From: an uncultured Bacteroidota bacterium
GTDB taxonomy: Bacteria > Bacteroidota > Bacteroidia > Flavobacteriales > Flavobacteriaceae
NCBI GenBank assembly: GCA_902590705.1
Contig: CACIXU010000003.1
Span: 1-64,000 of the forward strand
DNA length: 64,000 nt
Direction: 5' to 3'
Both the position numbers and the translations under genes were made by a program. Positions 39,160-48,629 of this stretch are shown here, piece after piece. The notes under the pieces were generated by a model. That model saw nothing but the letters and a program-made list of their open reading frames with translations, did not search any database and had not been told where the DNA came from. Position 1 is the stretch's first letter. Each line of letters opens with the position of its first letter.

Positions 39160-40230
39160 ATGAGTGAAAACTTTCCAAGAGGTGTACTTACGGGAGATCA
39201 AGTACAACAACTATTTAAATTTGCTAAAAAAAAATCATTTGCACTTCCAGCTGTAAATGTCGTAGGTAGTAATTCGGTTAATAGTGTTATGGAGACTGCA
39301 ACTGATTTAAATAGCCCAGTCATTATTCAATTTTCTAACGGTGGTTCTCAGTTTATTGCTGGAAAAGGTATGTCTAACGAAAATCAAAGAGCGGCTATTG
39401 CAGGAGGAATTTCTGGGGCAAAACATGTTCATGAGTTAGCAATACATTATGGAGCCACAGTCATACTCCACACGGACCACTGTTCCAAGAAGCTATTACC
39501 TTGGATTGATGGCCTATTAGATGCTGGAGAAATCTTTTTTAAGCAAAACGGAAAACCTCTTTACAGTTCACATATGATTGATCTGTCTGAAGAACCTCTC
39601 GAAGAAAATATTGAGATATGTAAGAATTACCTCTCGAGAATGGATAAGATGGGGATGACTCTTGAAATTGAATTAGGAGTAACAGGGGGAGAAGAGGATG
39701 GGGTTGACAATACAGACATTGATGCTTCAAAACTATATACGCAGCCTGAAGAAGTAGCTTATGCTTATGAACAACTGAGTAAAGTTAGTTCTAGATTTAC
39801 GGTAGCCGCTGCTTTTGGAAACGTTCACGGGGTTTATAAACCTGGAAACGTAAAACTTACCCCTAAAATTCTAAAAAATTCTCAAGAATACATTTCAGAA
39901 AAACTTAATCTACCATACAATACAGTTGATTTTGTTTTTCATGGAGGTTCAGGTTCTTCCATTGAAGAAATTCGCGAATCAATTGGATACGGAGTAATTA
40001 AAATGAATATAGATACAGATCTTCAATTTGCCTTTACAGAAGGTATAAGAGATTATATGGTTGATAATATTGATTATCTCAAAAAACAAATTGGAAACCC
40101 TGAGGGATCAGATGTGCCAAATAAGAAGTTTTACGATCCTAGAAAATGGCTTAGAGAGGGTGAATTAAGCTTCAATAGGCGATTGAAAAAAGCTTTCCAG
40201 GATTTGAATAATGTCAACACGCTCGATTAG
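39160..40230 (+). CDS. fbaA: Class II fructose-bisphosphate aldolase
   Basis: Metal-dependent aldolase linking fructose-1,6-bisphosphate with triose phosphates. At 356 residues it is the long class IIA type. Zinc and catalytic motifs: VILHTDHCSKK (about 105-115), ELGVTGGEEDGVDN (about 169), AFGNVHGVYKPG (about 221) and FHGGSGSS near 264. It lies between tamL and accD, all on the plus strand with separate -7 elements. Confidence 0.97.
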   Translation: MSENFPRGVLTGDQVQQLFKFAKKKSFALPAVNVVGSNSVNSVMETATDLNSPVIIQFSNGGSQFIAGKGMSNENQRAAIAGGISGAKHVHELAIHYGATVILHTDHCSKKLLPWIDGLLDAGEIFFKQNGKPLYSSHMIDLSEEPLEENIEICKNYLSRMDKMGMTLEIELGVTGGEEDGVDNTDIDASKLYTQPEEVAYAYEQLSKVSSRFTVAAAFGNVHGVYKPGNVKLTPKILKNSQEYISEKLNLPYNTVDFVFHGGSGSSIEEIRESIGYGVIKMNIDTDLQFAFTEGIRDYMVDNIDYLKKQIGNPEGSDVPNKKFYDPRKWLREGELSFNRRLKKAFQDLNNVNTLD

Positions 40231-40240
40231 GCGTTTTTAA

Positions 40241-40248
40241 TATCTTTG
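40241..40248 (+). promoter_or_regulatory. -7 element upstream of accD
   Basis: TATCTTTG matches TAnnTTTG exactly, 21 bp before the accD ATG. No correctly spaced TTG was found. Confidence 0.5.
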
Positions 40249-40269
40249 AATTAAATAGCTGCTGATAAA

Positions 40270-41127
40270 ATGAGTTGGTTTAAACGAAGTGAGAAAGGTA
40301 TTCAAACCCGAACTGAGGAAAAGAAAGACATACCCAAAGGACTTTGGTATAAAACGCCCACCGGCAAGATAATTGAAACACAGGAACTAGCCTCTAATTC
40401 TTATGTTTCACCGGAGGATGATTACCATGTACATATAGGAAGTAAAGAGTATTTTGAAATCCTTTTTGATGATAATCATTTTAAGGAATTGGATATTAGG
40501 CTTAAATCAAAAGATTTTTTAAAATTTAAGGATTCTAAAAAATATTCTGATCGTTTAAAGGAAGCTCAAAAAAAATCTGGACTATATGATGCAATAAGAA
40601 CCGCAGTAGGAAAGTCTAAGGGAAAGGACCTAGTAGTTGCATGTATGGATTTTAATTTTATTGGTGGGTCAATGGGTTCAGTTGTTGGTGAAAAAATTAG
40701 TCGGGCCGTTGATTATGCCATAAAAAATCATCTGCCTCTTGTAATTATTTCAAGATCAGGGGGAGCAAGGATGATGGAATCTGCGAACTCTCTGATGCAG
40801 ATGGCAAAAACCTCTGCTAAATTAGCTGAATTATCAGAAACAAAATTACCATACATATCCTTATGCACTGATCCAACTACAGGCGGAACGACTGCCTCAT
40901 TTGCAATGTTGGGGGATATAAATATTGCGGAACCAGGAGCACTAATTGCTTTTGCTGGTCCAAGGGTAGTTAAAGATACCACTGGAAAAGATTTACCAGA
41001 AGGGTTCCAAAGAAGCGAATTTTTATTGGAAAAGGGGTTTTTAGATTTTATTTGTCATAGAAAGCAACTCAAAGACAAAATTAACCTATATCTTGATTTG
41101 ATTCTAAATCAACCCTTGAGGGATTAA
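40270..41127 (+). CDS. accD: Acetyl-CoA carboxylase carboxyltransferase beta subunit, lacking the zinc ribbon
   Basis: Pairs with AccA to transfer the carboxyl group to acetyl-CoA, first step of fatty acid synthesis. The 285-residue protein has the crotonase-like carboxyltransferase core: [20 protein letters not shown] (about 128-147), [20 protein letters not shown] and [20 protein letters not shown]. In E. coli AccD residues about 27-50 form a four-cysteine zinc ribbon. Here the same region reads TPTGK at 29-33 and SPED at 47-50, with no cysteine anywhere in the first 110 residues. Length and remaining motifs are normal, so the gene is not decayed. Confidence 0.96.
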   Translation: MSWFKRSEKGIQTRTEEKKDIPKGLWYKTPTGKIIETQELASNSYVSPEDDYHVHIGSKEYFEILFDDNHFKELDIRLKSKDFLKFKDSKKYSDRLKEAQKKSGLYDAIRTAVGKSKGKDLVVACMDFNFIGGSMGSVVGEKISRAVDYAIKNHLPLVIISRSGGARMMESANSLMQMAKTSAKLAELSETKLPYISLCTDPTTGGTTASFAMLGDINIAEPGALIAFAGPRVVKDTTGKDLPEGFQRSEFLLEKGFLDFICHRKQLKDKINLYLDLILNQPLRD

Positions 41128-41140
41128 TTAACAAATTGAG

Positions 41141-41170
41141 TTGTAGATCAAAGAATTACATATATATTTG
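41141..41170 (+). promoter_or_regulatory. rpsO promoter
   Basis: TTG (41141-41143), 19-bp spacer, TATATTTG (41163-41170): exact Bacteroidota consensus. The rpsO ATG at 41214 gives a leader of roughly 35-40 bases. Confidence 0.75.
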
Positions 41171-41213
41171 CAGCTTCATTTACAATACATAAAAATTATT
41201 AAAAAATATTGGC

Positions 41214-41483
41214 ATGTATCTAAACAAAGAAATAAAAAAAAAGATTTTCAAAAAATATGGAAAATCTGAAGTTGACACTGGTTCTACCGAGGGACAAATA
41301 GCTTTATTTTCTCACCGAATTGACCACTTATCTAATCATCTTAAGAATAATCAAAAGGATTTCAATACGGAACGATCACTTGTAAAACTGGTTGGTAAGC
41401 GCCGTAAACTTTTAGATTATCTTAAAACTAAAGATATTGAGCGTTATCGTTCAATTATCAGTGAACTAAGTTTAAGAAAATAA
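41214..41483 (+). CDS. rpsO: 30S ribosomal protein S15
   Basis: 16S rRNA-binding protein at the three-way junction of the central domain. It is 89 residues long, with GSTEGQIALFSHRIDHLSNH (about 23-42) and LVKLVGKRRKLLDYLKTKDI near 57-76, the S15 signature. Upstream of pnp, the same pair as in E. coli and many bacteria. Confidence 0.98.
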   Translation: MYLNKEIKKKIFKKYGKSEVDTGSTEGQIALFSHRIDHLSNHLKNNQKDFNTERSLVKLVGKRRKLLDYLKTKDIERYRSIISELSLRK

Positions 41484-41518
41484 TCTTTAAAAATATTTCA
41501 ATTTTTAAATAGTTTTTC

Positions 41519-41560
41519 GTTGGTTGCTTCAGCACACAACAACAAAAATTTTCAACCAAC
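41519..41560 (+). promoter_or_regulatory. Candidate RNA hairpin in the pnp leader
   Basis: GTTGGTTG (41519-41526) and its exact reverse complement CAACCAAC (41553-41560) could form an 8-bp stem with a 26-nt loop, ending 9 bp before the pnp ATG. In E. coli a leader hairpin between rpsO and pnp is cleaved by RNase III and lets PNPase repress itself. A similar role here is inference from position only. Confidence 0.45.
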
Positions 41561-41569
41561 TAAAGAAAA

Positions 41570-43723
41570 ATGATTCCAAAAATATTTACACAAGAAATTC
41601 GTTTAAACGACGGAAGAAAAATTACTATTGAAACTGGAAAACTTGCAAAACAAGCCCACGGCTCAGTTGTGGTTAGAATGGGAGACTGCATGTTACTTTG
41701 CACTGTAGTCTCCAATTATAAATCTGCTCAGGTGGATTTTTTACCCTTAACAGTAGACTATCGAGAAAAATTTGCTGCCGCAGGTAGATATCCTGGTGGA
41801 TTTTTTAAAAGGGAAGCACGTCCAAGTGATGGTGAAGTACTAACCATGCGTTTAGTTGACCGTGTATTGCGCCCACTTTTTCCAAAAGATTATCACAATG
41901 AAGTTCAAGTCATGATTCAGCTAATGTCTCATGATGAAAACGTTATGCCTGACGCTTTGGCTGGTTTAGCAGCTTCAGCGGCAATTCAACTAAGTGATTT
42001 TCCATTTGAATGTGCTATCTCGGAAGCCCGCGTTGCCAGAGTGGAAGGTGAGTTAATTATAAACCCAAGCCGTACTCAATTGGAAACTTCGGATATCGAT
42101 ATTATGGTTGGCGCCTCTGCAGACTCTGTTATGATGGTTGAAGGAGAAATGGATGAGTGCAGCGAGGAAGAAATGGTAGAAGCTATCAAATTTGCTCACG
42201 AAGCCATAAAAATTCAGATTGAAGCTCAAATGAAACTTGCAGCGGATGTAGGTATTAAAGAAACTAGAGATTACGATGAGGAAGAGGAGGATTTAGAACT
42301 TGAGAAAAAGATACACAAAGCTTCTTATGATAAATGTTATGAAATTGCGAAAAGAGGAACTGGAAAAGCCGAACGAAGTCTTGCTTTTAGTGAGGTTAAA
42401 GAAAATATAAAAGCAAGTTTTTCTGAGGAAGAGCTCGAGGAAGTTGCCCCCTTGATCGGAAAGTATTTCAGTAAAACTCAAAAAGAAGCTGTTAGAGAAG
42501 TTATATTAAGCGAAGGTATTCGTTTAGATGGAAGAAAAACAGATGAAATAAGACCAATATGGTGTGAAGTTGATTATCTACCTTCTACTCATGGCTCTTC
42601 TATTTTTACTCGTGGAGAAACTCAAGCGTTAGCTACGGTTACATTAGGATCATCAAGAGAAGCGAATCAGATTGACATGCCATCTTATGAAGGAGAAGAA
42701 AGATTTTACTTACACTATAATTTCCCTCCATTCTGTACTGGAGAAGCAAGACCCATTAGAGGAACCTCAAGACGTGAAGTGGGTCACGGCAATCTTGCTC
42801 AAAGGGGTCTTAAGTCAATGTTTCCAGATGATTGTCCATATACTGTTCGTGTTGTAAGCGAAGTGTTAGAATCAAATGGATCCTCTTCAATGGCAACAGT
42901 TTGCTCTGGAACTATGGCATTAATGGATGCTGGAATTCAAATCAAAAAGCCTGTCTCTGGAATTGCTATGGGATTGATAAGTGATGGCGATAGATATGCT
43001 GTTTTAAGTGATATTCTAGGAGATGAGGATCACCTTGGCGATATGGATTTTAAGGTAACTGGAACGGTGGATGGTATTACTGCCTGCCAAATGGACATAA
43101 AAATCAAAGGATTATCCTATGAGATTTTAGTCAAAGCACTTAAACAAGCTCGTGATGGTCGTCTACACATTTTAGATAAAATTTCAGAGACTATTGAAAA
43201 GCCAAATGAAAGTGTCAAAGCTCATGCTCCAAAAATGATAAGTTTAACCATACCTAACGAATTTATTGGTGCAGTAATTGGTCCTGGTGGTAAAGTCATT
43301 CAAGAAATGCAGAAAGAAACGGATACTACCATAGTGATTGAAGAAGACGGAGAATTAGGTGTTATTGAAATTTTAGGTGTTAATCAGGAGAAAATTGATG
43401 CTGCAATTGAAAGAATAAACAACATAACTTTTAAACCAGAAGTTGGTAAAATTTATACTGTTAAAGTCATCAAAATATTAGACTTTGGAGCAGTTGTAGA
43501 ATTTGTACCTGGCAATGAAATATTACTTCATATTTCTGAGGTTTCTTGGGACCGAATTGATAAGGTTACTGATGAAATAAATCTCGGTGATACTTTTGAC
43601 GTAAAATATTTTGGAATTGACCCTAAAACAAGAAAACCAAGGGTTTCTCGCAAAGCATTACTTTCAAGGCCTGAGCGGTCTGATAGAAAAGATCATAAAA
43701 ATAGATCTGATCGAAAGGTATAA
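41570..43723 (+). CDS. pnp: Polynucleotide phosphorylase
   Basis: 3'-5' phosphorolytic exoribonuclease for RNA turnover. The 717-residue protein has two RNase PH-like domains (about 15-145 and 320-550; [20 protein letters not shown] in the first, [20 protein letters not shown] in the second). A KH domain ([20 protein letters not shown], about 564-583) and an S1 domain ([20 protein letters not shown], about 643-662) follow. A short basic tail ([14 protein letters not shown]) closes it. The leader hairpin and rpsO neighbour suggest shared control. Confidence 0.98.
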   Translation: MIPKIFTQEIRLNDGRKITIETGKLAKQAHGSVVVRMGDCMLLCTVVSNYKSAQVDFLPLTVDYREKFAAAGRYPGGFFKREARPSDGEVLTMRLVDRVLRPLFPKDYHNEVQVMIQLMSHDENVMPDALAGLAASAAIQLSDFPFECAISEARVARVEGELIINPSRTQLETSDIDIMVGASADSVMMVEGEMDECSEEEMVEAIKFAHEAIKIQIEAQMKLAADVGIKETRDYDEEEEDLELEKKIHKASYDKCYEIAKRGTGKAERSLAFSEVKENIKASFSEEELEEVAPLIGKYFSKTQKEAVREVILSEGIRLDGRKTDEIRPIWCEVDYLPSTHGSSIFTRGETQALATVTLGSSREANQIDMPSYEGEERFYLHYNFPPFCTGEARPIRGTSRREVGHGNLAQRGLKSMFPDDCPYTVRVVSEVLESNGSSSMATVCSGTMALMDAGIQIKKPVSGIAMGLISDGDRYAVLSDILGDEDHLGDMDFKVTGTVDGITACQMDIKIKGLSYEILVKALKQARDGRLHILDKISETIEKPNESVKAHAPKMISLTIPNEFIGAVIGPGGKVIQEMQKETDTTIVIEEDGELGVIEILGVNQEKIDAAIERINNITFKPEVGKIYTVKVIKILDFGAVVEFVPGNEILLHISEVSWDRIDKVTDEINLGDTFDVKYFGIDPKTRKPRVSRKALLSRPERSDRKDHKNRSDRKV

Positions 43724-43787
43724 TAAAAAAATCAACTTATTTGAAACATTATTTATTTTTTAACGTATAATAAATAAAATAATAACA

Positions 43788-44651
43788 ATGAGACAGCTTA
43801 AAATAACCAAGCAAGTTACTAACAGGGAAACCGCCTCTCTAGATAAATATCTGCAAGAGATTGGTAAAGTTGATTTAATAACTGCCGAAGAGGAAGTTGA
43901 ACTGGCTCAGAGAATTAAAGCTGGTGACCAGATTGCCTTGGAAAAGCTAACTAAAGCTAATCTTCGTTTTGTTGTATCAGTAGCAAAGCAATACCAAAAT
44001 CAAGGTTTAACTCTTCCAGACCTTATTAATGAAGGTAATTTAGGTTTAATAAAAGCTGCTCAAAGATTTGATGAAACACGTGGATTTAAATTTATTTCTT
44101 ACGCAGTATGGTGGATTCGTCAATCAATTTTACAAGCCCTTGCCGAGCAGTCAAGAATTGTTCGCTTACCACTTAATAAAATTGGATCAATCAATAAAAT
44201 TAATAAAACATATGCTTTTTTAGAGCAAGCCCACGAAAGAGCTCCCTCTGCTGAGGAAATCGCCAAAGAACTTGACATGACAATTAATGATGTTAAAGAG
44301 TCTTTGAAAAACTCTGGCAGGCATGTTTCTATGGATGCACCACTTGTTGAAGGAGAAGACTCAAATCTGTACGACGTATTAAATAGTGGAGAGTCTCCTA
44401 ACCCAGATAAAACTCTTTTACATGAATCCCTTAGAACTGAGATCGAAAGAGCCTTAGAAACGCTAACTCCTAGGGAGGCTGATGTGGTTAGACTGTATTT
44501 CGGTTTAGGTAACCAACATGCAATGACATTAGAAGAAATAGGTGAGACATTTGATTTGACTAGAGAAAGAGTAAGACAAATCAAAGAAAAAGCCATTAGA
44601 AGGTTAAAACACACCTCAAGAAGTAAAATTTTAAAAACTTACTTGGGATAA
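43788..44651 (+). CDS. rpoD: Primary sigma factor RpoD (short Bacteroidota type)
   Basis: Housekeeping sigma-70 factor directing RNA polymerase to the TTG/TAnnTTTG promoters. At 287 residues it lacks the region 1.1 of proteobacterial RpoD, as usual in Bacteroidota. Regions: 1.2 ([20 protein letters not shown], about 17-36), 2 ([56 protein letters not shown] near 105), 3 ([18 protein letters not shown]), and 4.2 helix-turn-helix ([20 protein letters not shown] near 250-269). It follows pnp by 64 bp. Confidence 0.96.
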   Translation: MRQLKITKQVTNRETASLDKYLQEIGKVDLITAEEEVELAQRIKAGDQIALEKLTKANLRFVVSVAKQYQNQGLTLPDLINEGNLGLIKAAQRFDETRGFKFISYAVWWIRQSILQALAEQSRIVRLPLNKIGSINKINKTYAFLEQAHERAPSAEEIAKELDMTINDVKESLKNSGRHVSMDAPLVEGEDSNLYDVLNSGESPNPDKTLLHESLRTEIERALETLTPREADVVRLYFGLGNQHAMTLEEIGETFDLTRERVRQIKEKAIRRLKHTSRSKILKTYLG

Positions 44652-44695
44652 TTTTTTTGGTAGGCTTAGTTTTTCTTTTTTTTAAAATAGATTAA

Positions 44696-45346
44696 ATGGC
44701 TTTATTAATAGCACCATCAATTTTAGCAGCAGACTTTGGTAATCTTGAAAGGGACTGTAAAATGATCAACGAAAGTCAAGCTGATTGGTTTCATATTGAT
44801 GTTATGGATGGTGTTTTTGTTCCAAATATTTCCTTTGGAATGCCAGTTTTAAAGTCAATTGCCATTCACGCTAAAAAGCCATTGGATGTGCATCTAATGA
44901 TAATTGAGCCAGAGCGTTATATTGAGATCTTTGCTGGGTTAGGCAGTAAAATTTTAACTGTCCACTACGAGGCTTCAAAACATCTTCACAGGACATTACA
45001 GTCAATCAAATCTAACGGAATGAAAGCTGGTGTAGCATTAAATCCGCATACACCTGTAAAACTTTTGGAAGCAATCATTAATGAAATTGATTTAGTTTGC
45101 TTAATGAGTGTAAATCCAGGTTTTGGAGGGCAAAGTTTTATAAAAAACACATACGACAAGGTTAAGGAATTAAAAACAATAATTATTAAAGCAGGAGCTT
45201 CAACAATTATCGAAATCGATGGTGGTGTAACAAATAAAAATGCAAAGGCTCTTATTGATTGTGGTGCTGATGTTTTAGTTGCCGGAAGCTATGTATTCTC
45301 CTCAAAGGATCCAATAGACACAATTTCTTCTCTTAAAAAAATTTAA
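44696..45346 (+). CDS. rpe: Ribulose-phosphate 3-epimerase
   Basis: Interconverts ribulose-5-phosphate and xylulose-5-phosphate in the pentose phosphate pathway. It is 216 residues long, a TIM barrel: IAPSILAADFGNLERDCKMI (about 5-24), HIDVMDGVFVPNISFG (catalytic Asp and His near 33-48), MSVNPGFGGQSFI (about 137) and EIDGGVTNKNA (catalytic Asp near 175). Forty-four bases after rpoD, probably the same transcript. Confidence 0.97.
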   Translation: MALLIAPSILAADFGNLERDCKMINESQADWFHIDVMDGVFVPNISFGMPVLKSIAIHAKKPLDVHLMIIEPERYIEIFAGLGSKILTVHYEASKHLHRTLQSIKSNGMKAGVALNPHTPVKLLEAIINEIDLVCLMSVNPGFGGQSFIKNTYDKVKELKTIIIKAGASTIIEIDGGVTNKNAKALIDCGADVLVAGSYVFSSKDPIDTISSLKKI

Positions 45347-45374
45347 AAAAACAATTACCTTCTTTTTTATGAAT

Positions 45375-46697
45375 TTAAAATTCCGCTCTAAACTGAACTC
45401 TACGGTTAGAAAGTCTTCCCTCCATTGTGTCATTATCTGAAAGAGGTCTTTCTTCCCCATAACCTTCTGTTTTTAATCTGTCAGGGTTTACCCCTACACT
45501 TATTAGATAATCTCTAACAGCATCTGCTCTTCTTTTAGAAAGTTCAAGATTGTCATCTTCTTCACCGTCACTCGATGTATGTCCTTCAATAATTAGGTTT
45601 CCATCAGGGTTATCATCTAAAAGAATTTTAATTTCTATAAGTGCTTCTTTTACAGATTTTCCTTGAATTCTATGTGATGACGCTGCGAAATTAATTTGTG
45701 TGGATAATTCATTGATAGTAGTCACTATTTCAGAGGAAAGCTCAGGACATCCACTATTTTCTGATGTACCTGGTTGATCAGGACATGAATCAATATTATC
45801 TGTAATAGTATCTCCGTCAGTATCAGGCCACGGACAACCTTCATTTTGAGGATCCCCCAATTCATCAGGGCATTTATCCTCACCATCAATAACACCGTCT
45901 TGATCTGAGTCAGGGCACCCATTAAGTTCTTTTAGACCCGCCTCATTTGGACAAGAATCATTTTTATCAATTACCCCGTCATTATCATTATCAGGGCATC
46001 CATTAAGTTCAATTAAGCCAAAATCTTCTGGGCAACCATCTTTATTGTCGGGAATTGAATCACCATCAGTGTCTGGACAACCTTCAAATTCCTTTAAACC
46101 TGGGATTTCAGGGCATTTATCTTTTTTATCTTTTATTCCATCCTTATCTGAGTCACGTCCTCCAAAATTAAAACTTAAAGCGGCTACGTTTTGAAGGTGA
46201 TTGAAACTCCCATTTTCACTTGAAGACCTATAAGTAGATAAAAGTTTTAAGGAAAATTTTTGAGTAAAAAAGATATCAAAACCAATTCCAGCAAAAATTG
46301 TCCTCCCAGCACTTCTGGAAGGAAAATACCCATCTGCATCTGGATCATTTTCAAAATTAGATAACCCATAGCCACCAATTATAAAGGGAATAAACTTTTT
46401 GTTGGATAGGTTATATTTTAAAAAACCGTCAATTGATACATAATCTTTTGTTAGATTATTAATTTTAGCTTTTCCAATGTTGTATTGCGTACCAATTGAA
46501 AATCCACCCTTAATATGTCTTGAGACACCAATGTATGGAAATCCAAATCCCATCTCAGATTCAATATTACTTTCATTCATTAAACCAACAGTATTAACTC
46601 CAAATCCTAAAGACCAGGGATTGTTTGGAGTTTGGGTGTATGAAAAAGTAATAGTGAAAATTAATAAAGTGTAGGAAATTAATGATTTGAATTTCAT
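45375..46697 (-). CDS. OmpA-family outer membrane protein with thrombospondin type 3 repeats
   Basis: Envelope protein that ties the outer membrane to peptidoglycan. The 440-residue protein has a signal peptide (about 1-21, ending TFSYT-Q) and an N-terminal barrel domain (about 25-180, ending AALSFNFGG). About five calcium-binding type 3 repeats follow (about 183-320, each with a DxDxDGxxDxxDxCP pattern, for example [17 protein letters not shown]). A C-terminal OmpA peptidoglycan-binding domain closes it ([20 protein letters not shown], then [13 protein letters not shown] and [10 protein letters not shown]). The layout is common in flavobacteria. The gene converges on rpe. Confidence 0.95.
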   Translation of the reverse strand: MKFKSLISYTLLIFTITFSYTQTPNNPWSLGFGVNTVGLMNESNIESEMGFGFPYIGVSRHIKGGFSIGTQYNIGKAKINNLTKDYVSIDGFLKYNLSNKKFIPFIIGGYGLSNFENDPDADGYFPSRSAGRTIFAGIGFDIFFTQKFSLKLLSTYRSSSENGSFNHLQNVAALSFNFGGRDSDKDGIKDKKDKCPEIPGLKEFEGCPDTDGDSIPDNKDGCPEDFGLIELNGCPDNDNDGVIDKNDSCPNEAGLKELNGCPDSDQDGVIDGEDKCPDELGDPQNEGCPWPDTDGDTITDNIDSCPDQPGTSENSGCPELSSEIVTTINELSTQINFAASSHRIQGKSVKEALIEIKILLDDNPDGNLIIEGHTSSDGEEDDNLELSKRRADAVRDYLISVGVNPDRLKTEGYGEERPLSDNDTMEGRLSNRRVQFRAEF

Positions 46698-46740
46698 TTT
46701 AAGTGATTTTTAGTTTAGATATTATTTAAAAACAATTATA

Positions 46741-46771
46741 AATTTAACATTTAAATTTAACATTTAAATTT
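46741..46771. repeat. 13-bp tandem repeat upstream of the OmpA gene
   Basis: Two perfect copies of AATTTAACATTTA (46741-46753 and 46754-46766) plus a 5-base partial third copy. It lies 44-75 bp before the OmpA-family start on the minus strand, in promoter territory, and 36 bp beyond the GH15 stop. It may be only slippage in AT-rich DNA. Confidence 0.6.
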
Positions 46772-46806
46772 TTAAAAAATTTTAAAGTAAGTCCTATTTA
46801 AACAAC

Positions 46807-48597
46807 TTATTCGTTGAAATTCATTGCAGTATCAATGAGTGCTAAATGTGAATATGCTTGAGGGAAATTTCCTAGAAGACGTTTCGATTTAAAGTCAATG
46901 TCTTCACTAAAGAGTCCTAAATGATTACTGTAAGATAATAACTGGTCAAACAATAATTTTGATTTTTCTTTCTCACCAATTTTGTAAAGGCTATTGATAA
47001 ACCAGAATGTACAAACGGTGAATGATGAGCTTGGAGCACCAAAATCATCAACATTTTTATATCTAAATAACAGCCCTTCGTGTGAGAGTTCTTTTTCTAT
47101 AGCTTTTACAGTTTTAACATACCTAATGTCCTTTGCATCAATAAATCCGTAGGGTTCCATCAATAATACAGATGCATCCAAATGAGATGTACCATAGGAT
47201 TGGGTAAATGCTTGTTTATCATCACTCCATGCATTATCAATAATATCATTATAAATTTCAGTCCTTAAAGATTCCCATTTCTTAGCTGATTTACCACCTT
47301 GAATTAACTCAGAGATTTTAATTGCACGGTCGACGGCAACCCAGCATAAAAGCTTTGAAAAAGTGAAATGCTGGTCCTCCTGCCTAAATTCCCAAATTCC
47401 TTTATCTGGCATTTTCCAATTATTATCAACTACCCAAACTATATTCTTAACAATAGACCAAAGTTCCTCATGTTTGTCATTCTTATCTATGTACTTTTCT
47501 ATTTGATAGTGAATAGCGTCAACCAAAATGCCATATATATCATTTTGCTTCTGTATAAATGCAGCATTACCAACTCTAACAGGACTTGAATTTTTATATC
47601 CAGAAAGATGATTCAAAGTTTCTTCGGTTAACATTTTTTCTCCATTAATACCATACATAATTTGGAGTTTTTCATTTTTATCTGGAATAATATTTAAAAT
47701 AAAATCAATAAACTTTTTTACAATTTTAACGTGTCCTAATTTTGTAATTACTTTTATAACCATTGAAGCATCACGAATCCAGCAAAATCTGTAATCCCAG
47801 TTTCTAACTTCTCCAATTGTCTCTGGCAGTGAAGTGGTTGCTGCAGCAAGCACGGCTCCAGTTTTTTCAAATGTTAATAATTTTAATGTCATAGCGCTCC
47901 TTAATATTTGAGAATTATAATTCTCATAACTGGGAGTTTTAAAACACCAGTTGAGCCAGTAAACCTTTGTCCTCTCAAGTTCGAAATTAACATGTCCTAA
48001 ACTTGGGGGGTTGATTTTTTCATTATAGGAAATTGAAAGGAAATAATCTCTATCAAGAGAAATTTCTGATGATTCTAAAATACTTTTTTTATTCAGATCA
48101 GTATATAAATATAGCGTATCATATCTTTCCTCATTTACGACACTTACAATAAAATCGTTTTTTTCGTAATTATTAGTTTTCCCAATGGAATACTCAAGTT
48201 TCGGATCGTATAAAATTTTTAATTTTGGATTCCCTTTGATAAGTTTTAAAATTCTACAAATCTCTGGGGGAGCATAATAAACCCCATTTTCCTTTTGAAA
48301 TCTAGGCATGTAATCCAGCAATTCAAATGAATCTAAACCATTATCAAATTTAGTTTTTAAAATACAAGTTTTATCTAAGTATTTCTGGGTAATTTTATAA
48401 CTCTTATCACATGAGATCTTAAATGATCCACCTATTTTTTCATCTAGAATTTTACCAAAAACTGAAGGAGAATCAAATTGTGGTAAACAACACCAATCTA
48501 TTGAAGAATCCTCATTTATAAGGGCAGATGACTTACAATTTCCTATAATTCCATAATTTAGGTTATCCAATTTAGGTTGTAGCTTGTTTAAATCCAT
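46807..48597 (-). CDS. Glycoside hydrolase family 15 protein (glucoamylase/trehalase-like)
   Basis: Inverting alpha-glucosidase-type enzyme, cytoplasmic because no signal peptide is present. The 596-residue protein begins NLNYGIIGNCKSSALINEDS, as in bacterial GH15 proteins that sit with trehalose genes. An N-terminal beta domain (about 1-220) is followed by the (alpha/alpha)6 barrel with EVRNWDYRFCWIRDASM (about 271-287), the family core. The divergent otsA-otsB fusion, 32 bp away, suggests that the substrate is trehalose or a related alpha-glucoside. GH15 members include trehalases and glucoamylases, so the activity is inferred. Confidence 0.88.
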   Translation of the reverse strand: MDLNKLQPKLDNLNYGIIGNCKSSALINEDSSIDWCCLPQFDSPSVFGKILDEKIGGSFKISCDKSYKITQKYLDKTCILKTKFDNGLDSFELLDYMPRFQKENGVYYAPPEICRILKLIKGNPKLKILYDPKLEYSIGKTNNYEKNDFIVSVVNEERYDTLYLYTDLNKKSILESSEISLDRDYFLSISYNEKINPPSLGHVNFELERTKVYWLNWCFKTPSYENYNSQILRSAMTLKLLTFEKTGAVLAAATTSLPETIGEVRNWDYRFCWIRDASMVIKVITKLGHVKIVKKFIDFILNIIPDKNEKLQIMYGINGEKMLTEETLNHLSGYKNSSPVRVGNAAFIQKQNDIYGILVDAIHYQIEKYIDKNDKHEELWSIVKNIVWVVDNNWKMPDKGIWEFRQEDQHFTFSKLLCWVAVDRAIKISELIQGGKSAKKWESLRTEIYNDIIDNAWSDDKQAFTQSYGTSHLDASVLLMEPYGFIDAKDIRYVKTVKAIEKELSHEGLLFRYKNVDDFGAPSSSFTVCTFWFINSLYKIGEKEKSKLLFDQLLSYSNHLGLFSEDIDFKSKRLLGNFPQAYSHLALIDTAMNFNE

Positions 48598-48629
48598 AAA
48601 TTGTAATTACTAATTTTTTTAAACGGTTT

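Noticed and set aside
43724-43787. Promoter for rpoD
   Set aside because: The gap contains a TTATTTG-like string, but it is one base short of TAnnTTTG and has no paired TTG; not enough to call.
44120-44614. 164-codon minus-strand frame
   Set aside because: It lies wholly inside rpoD on the opposite strand and shows no family features; rpoD explains the region.
45690-46150. Repetitive sequence that could suggest a CRISPR or tandem DNA array
   Set aside because: The repetition is at the protein level: calcium-binding type 3 repeats of the OmpA-family protein. Unit spacing and sequence vary, and there are no uniform spacers.
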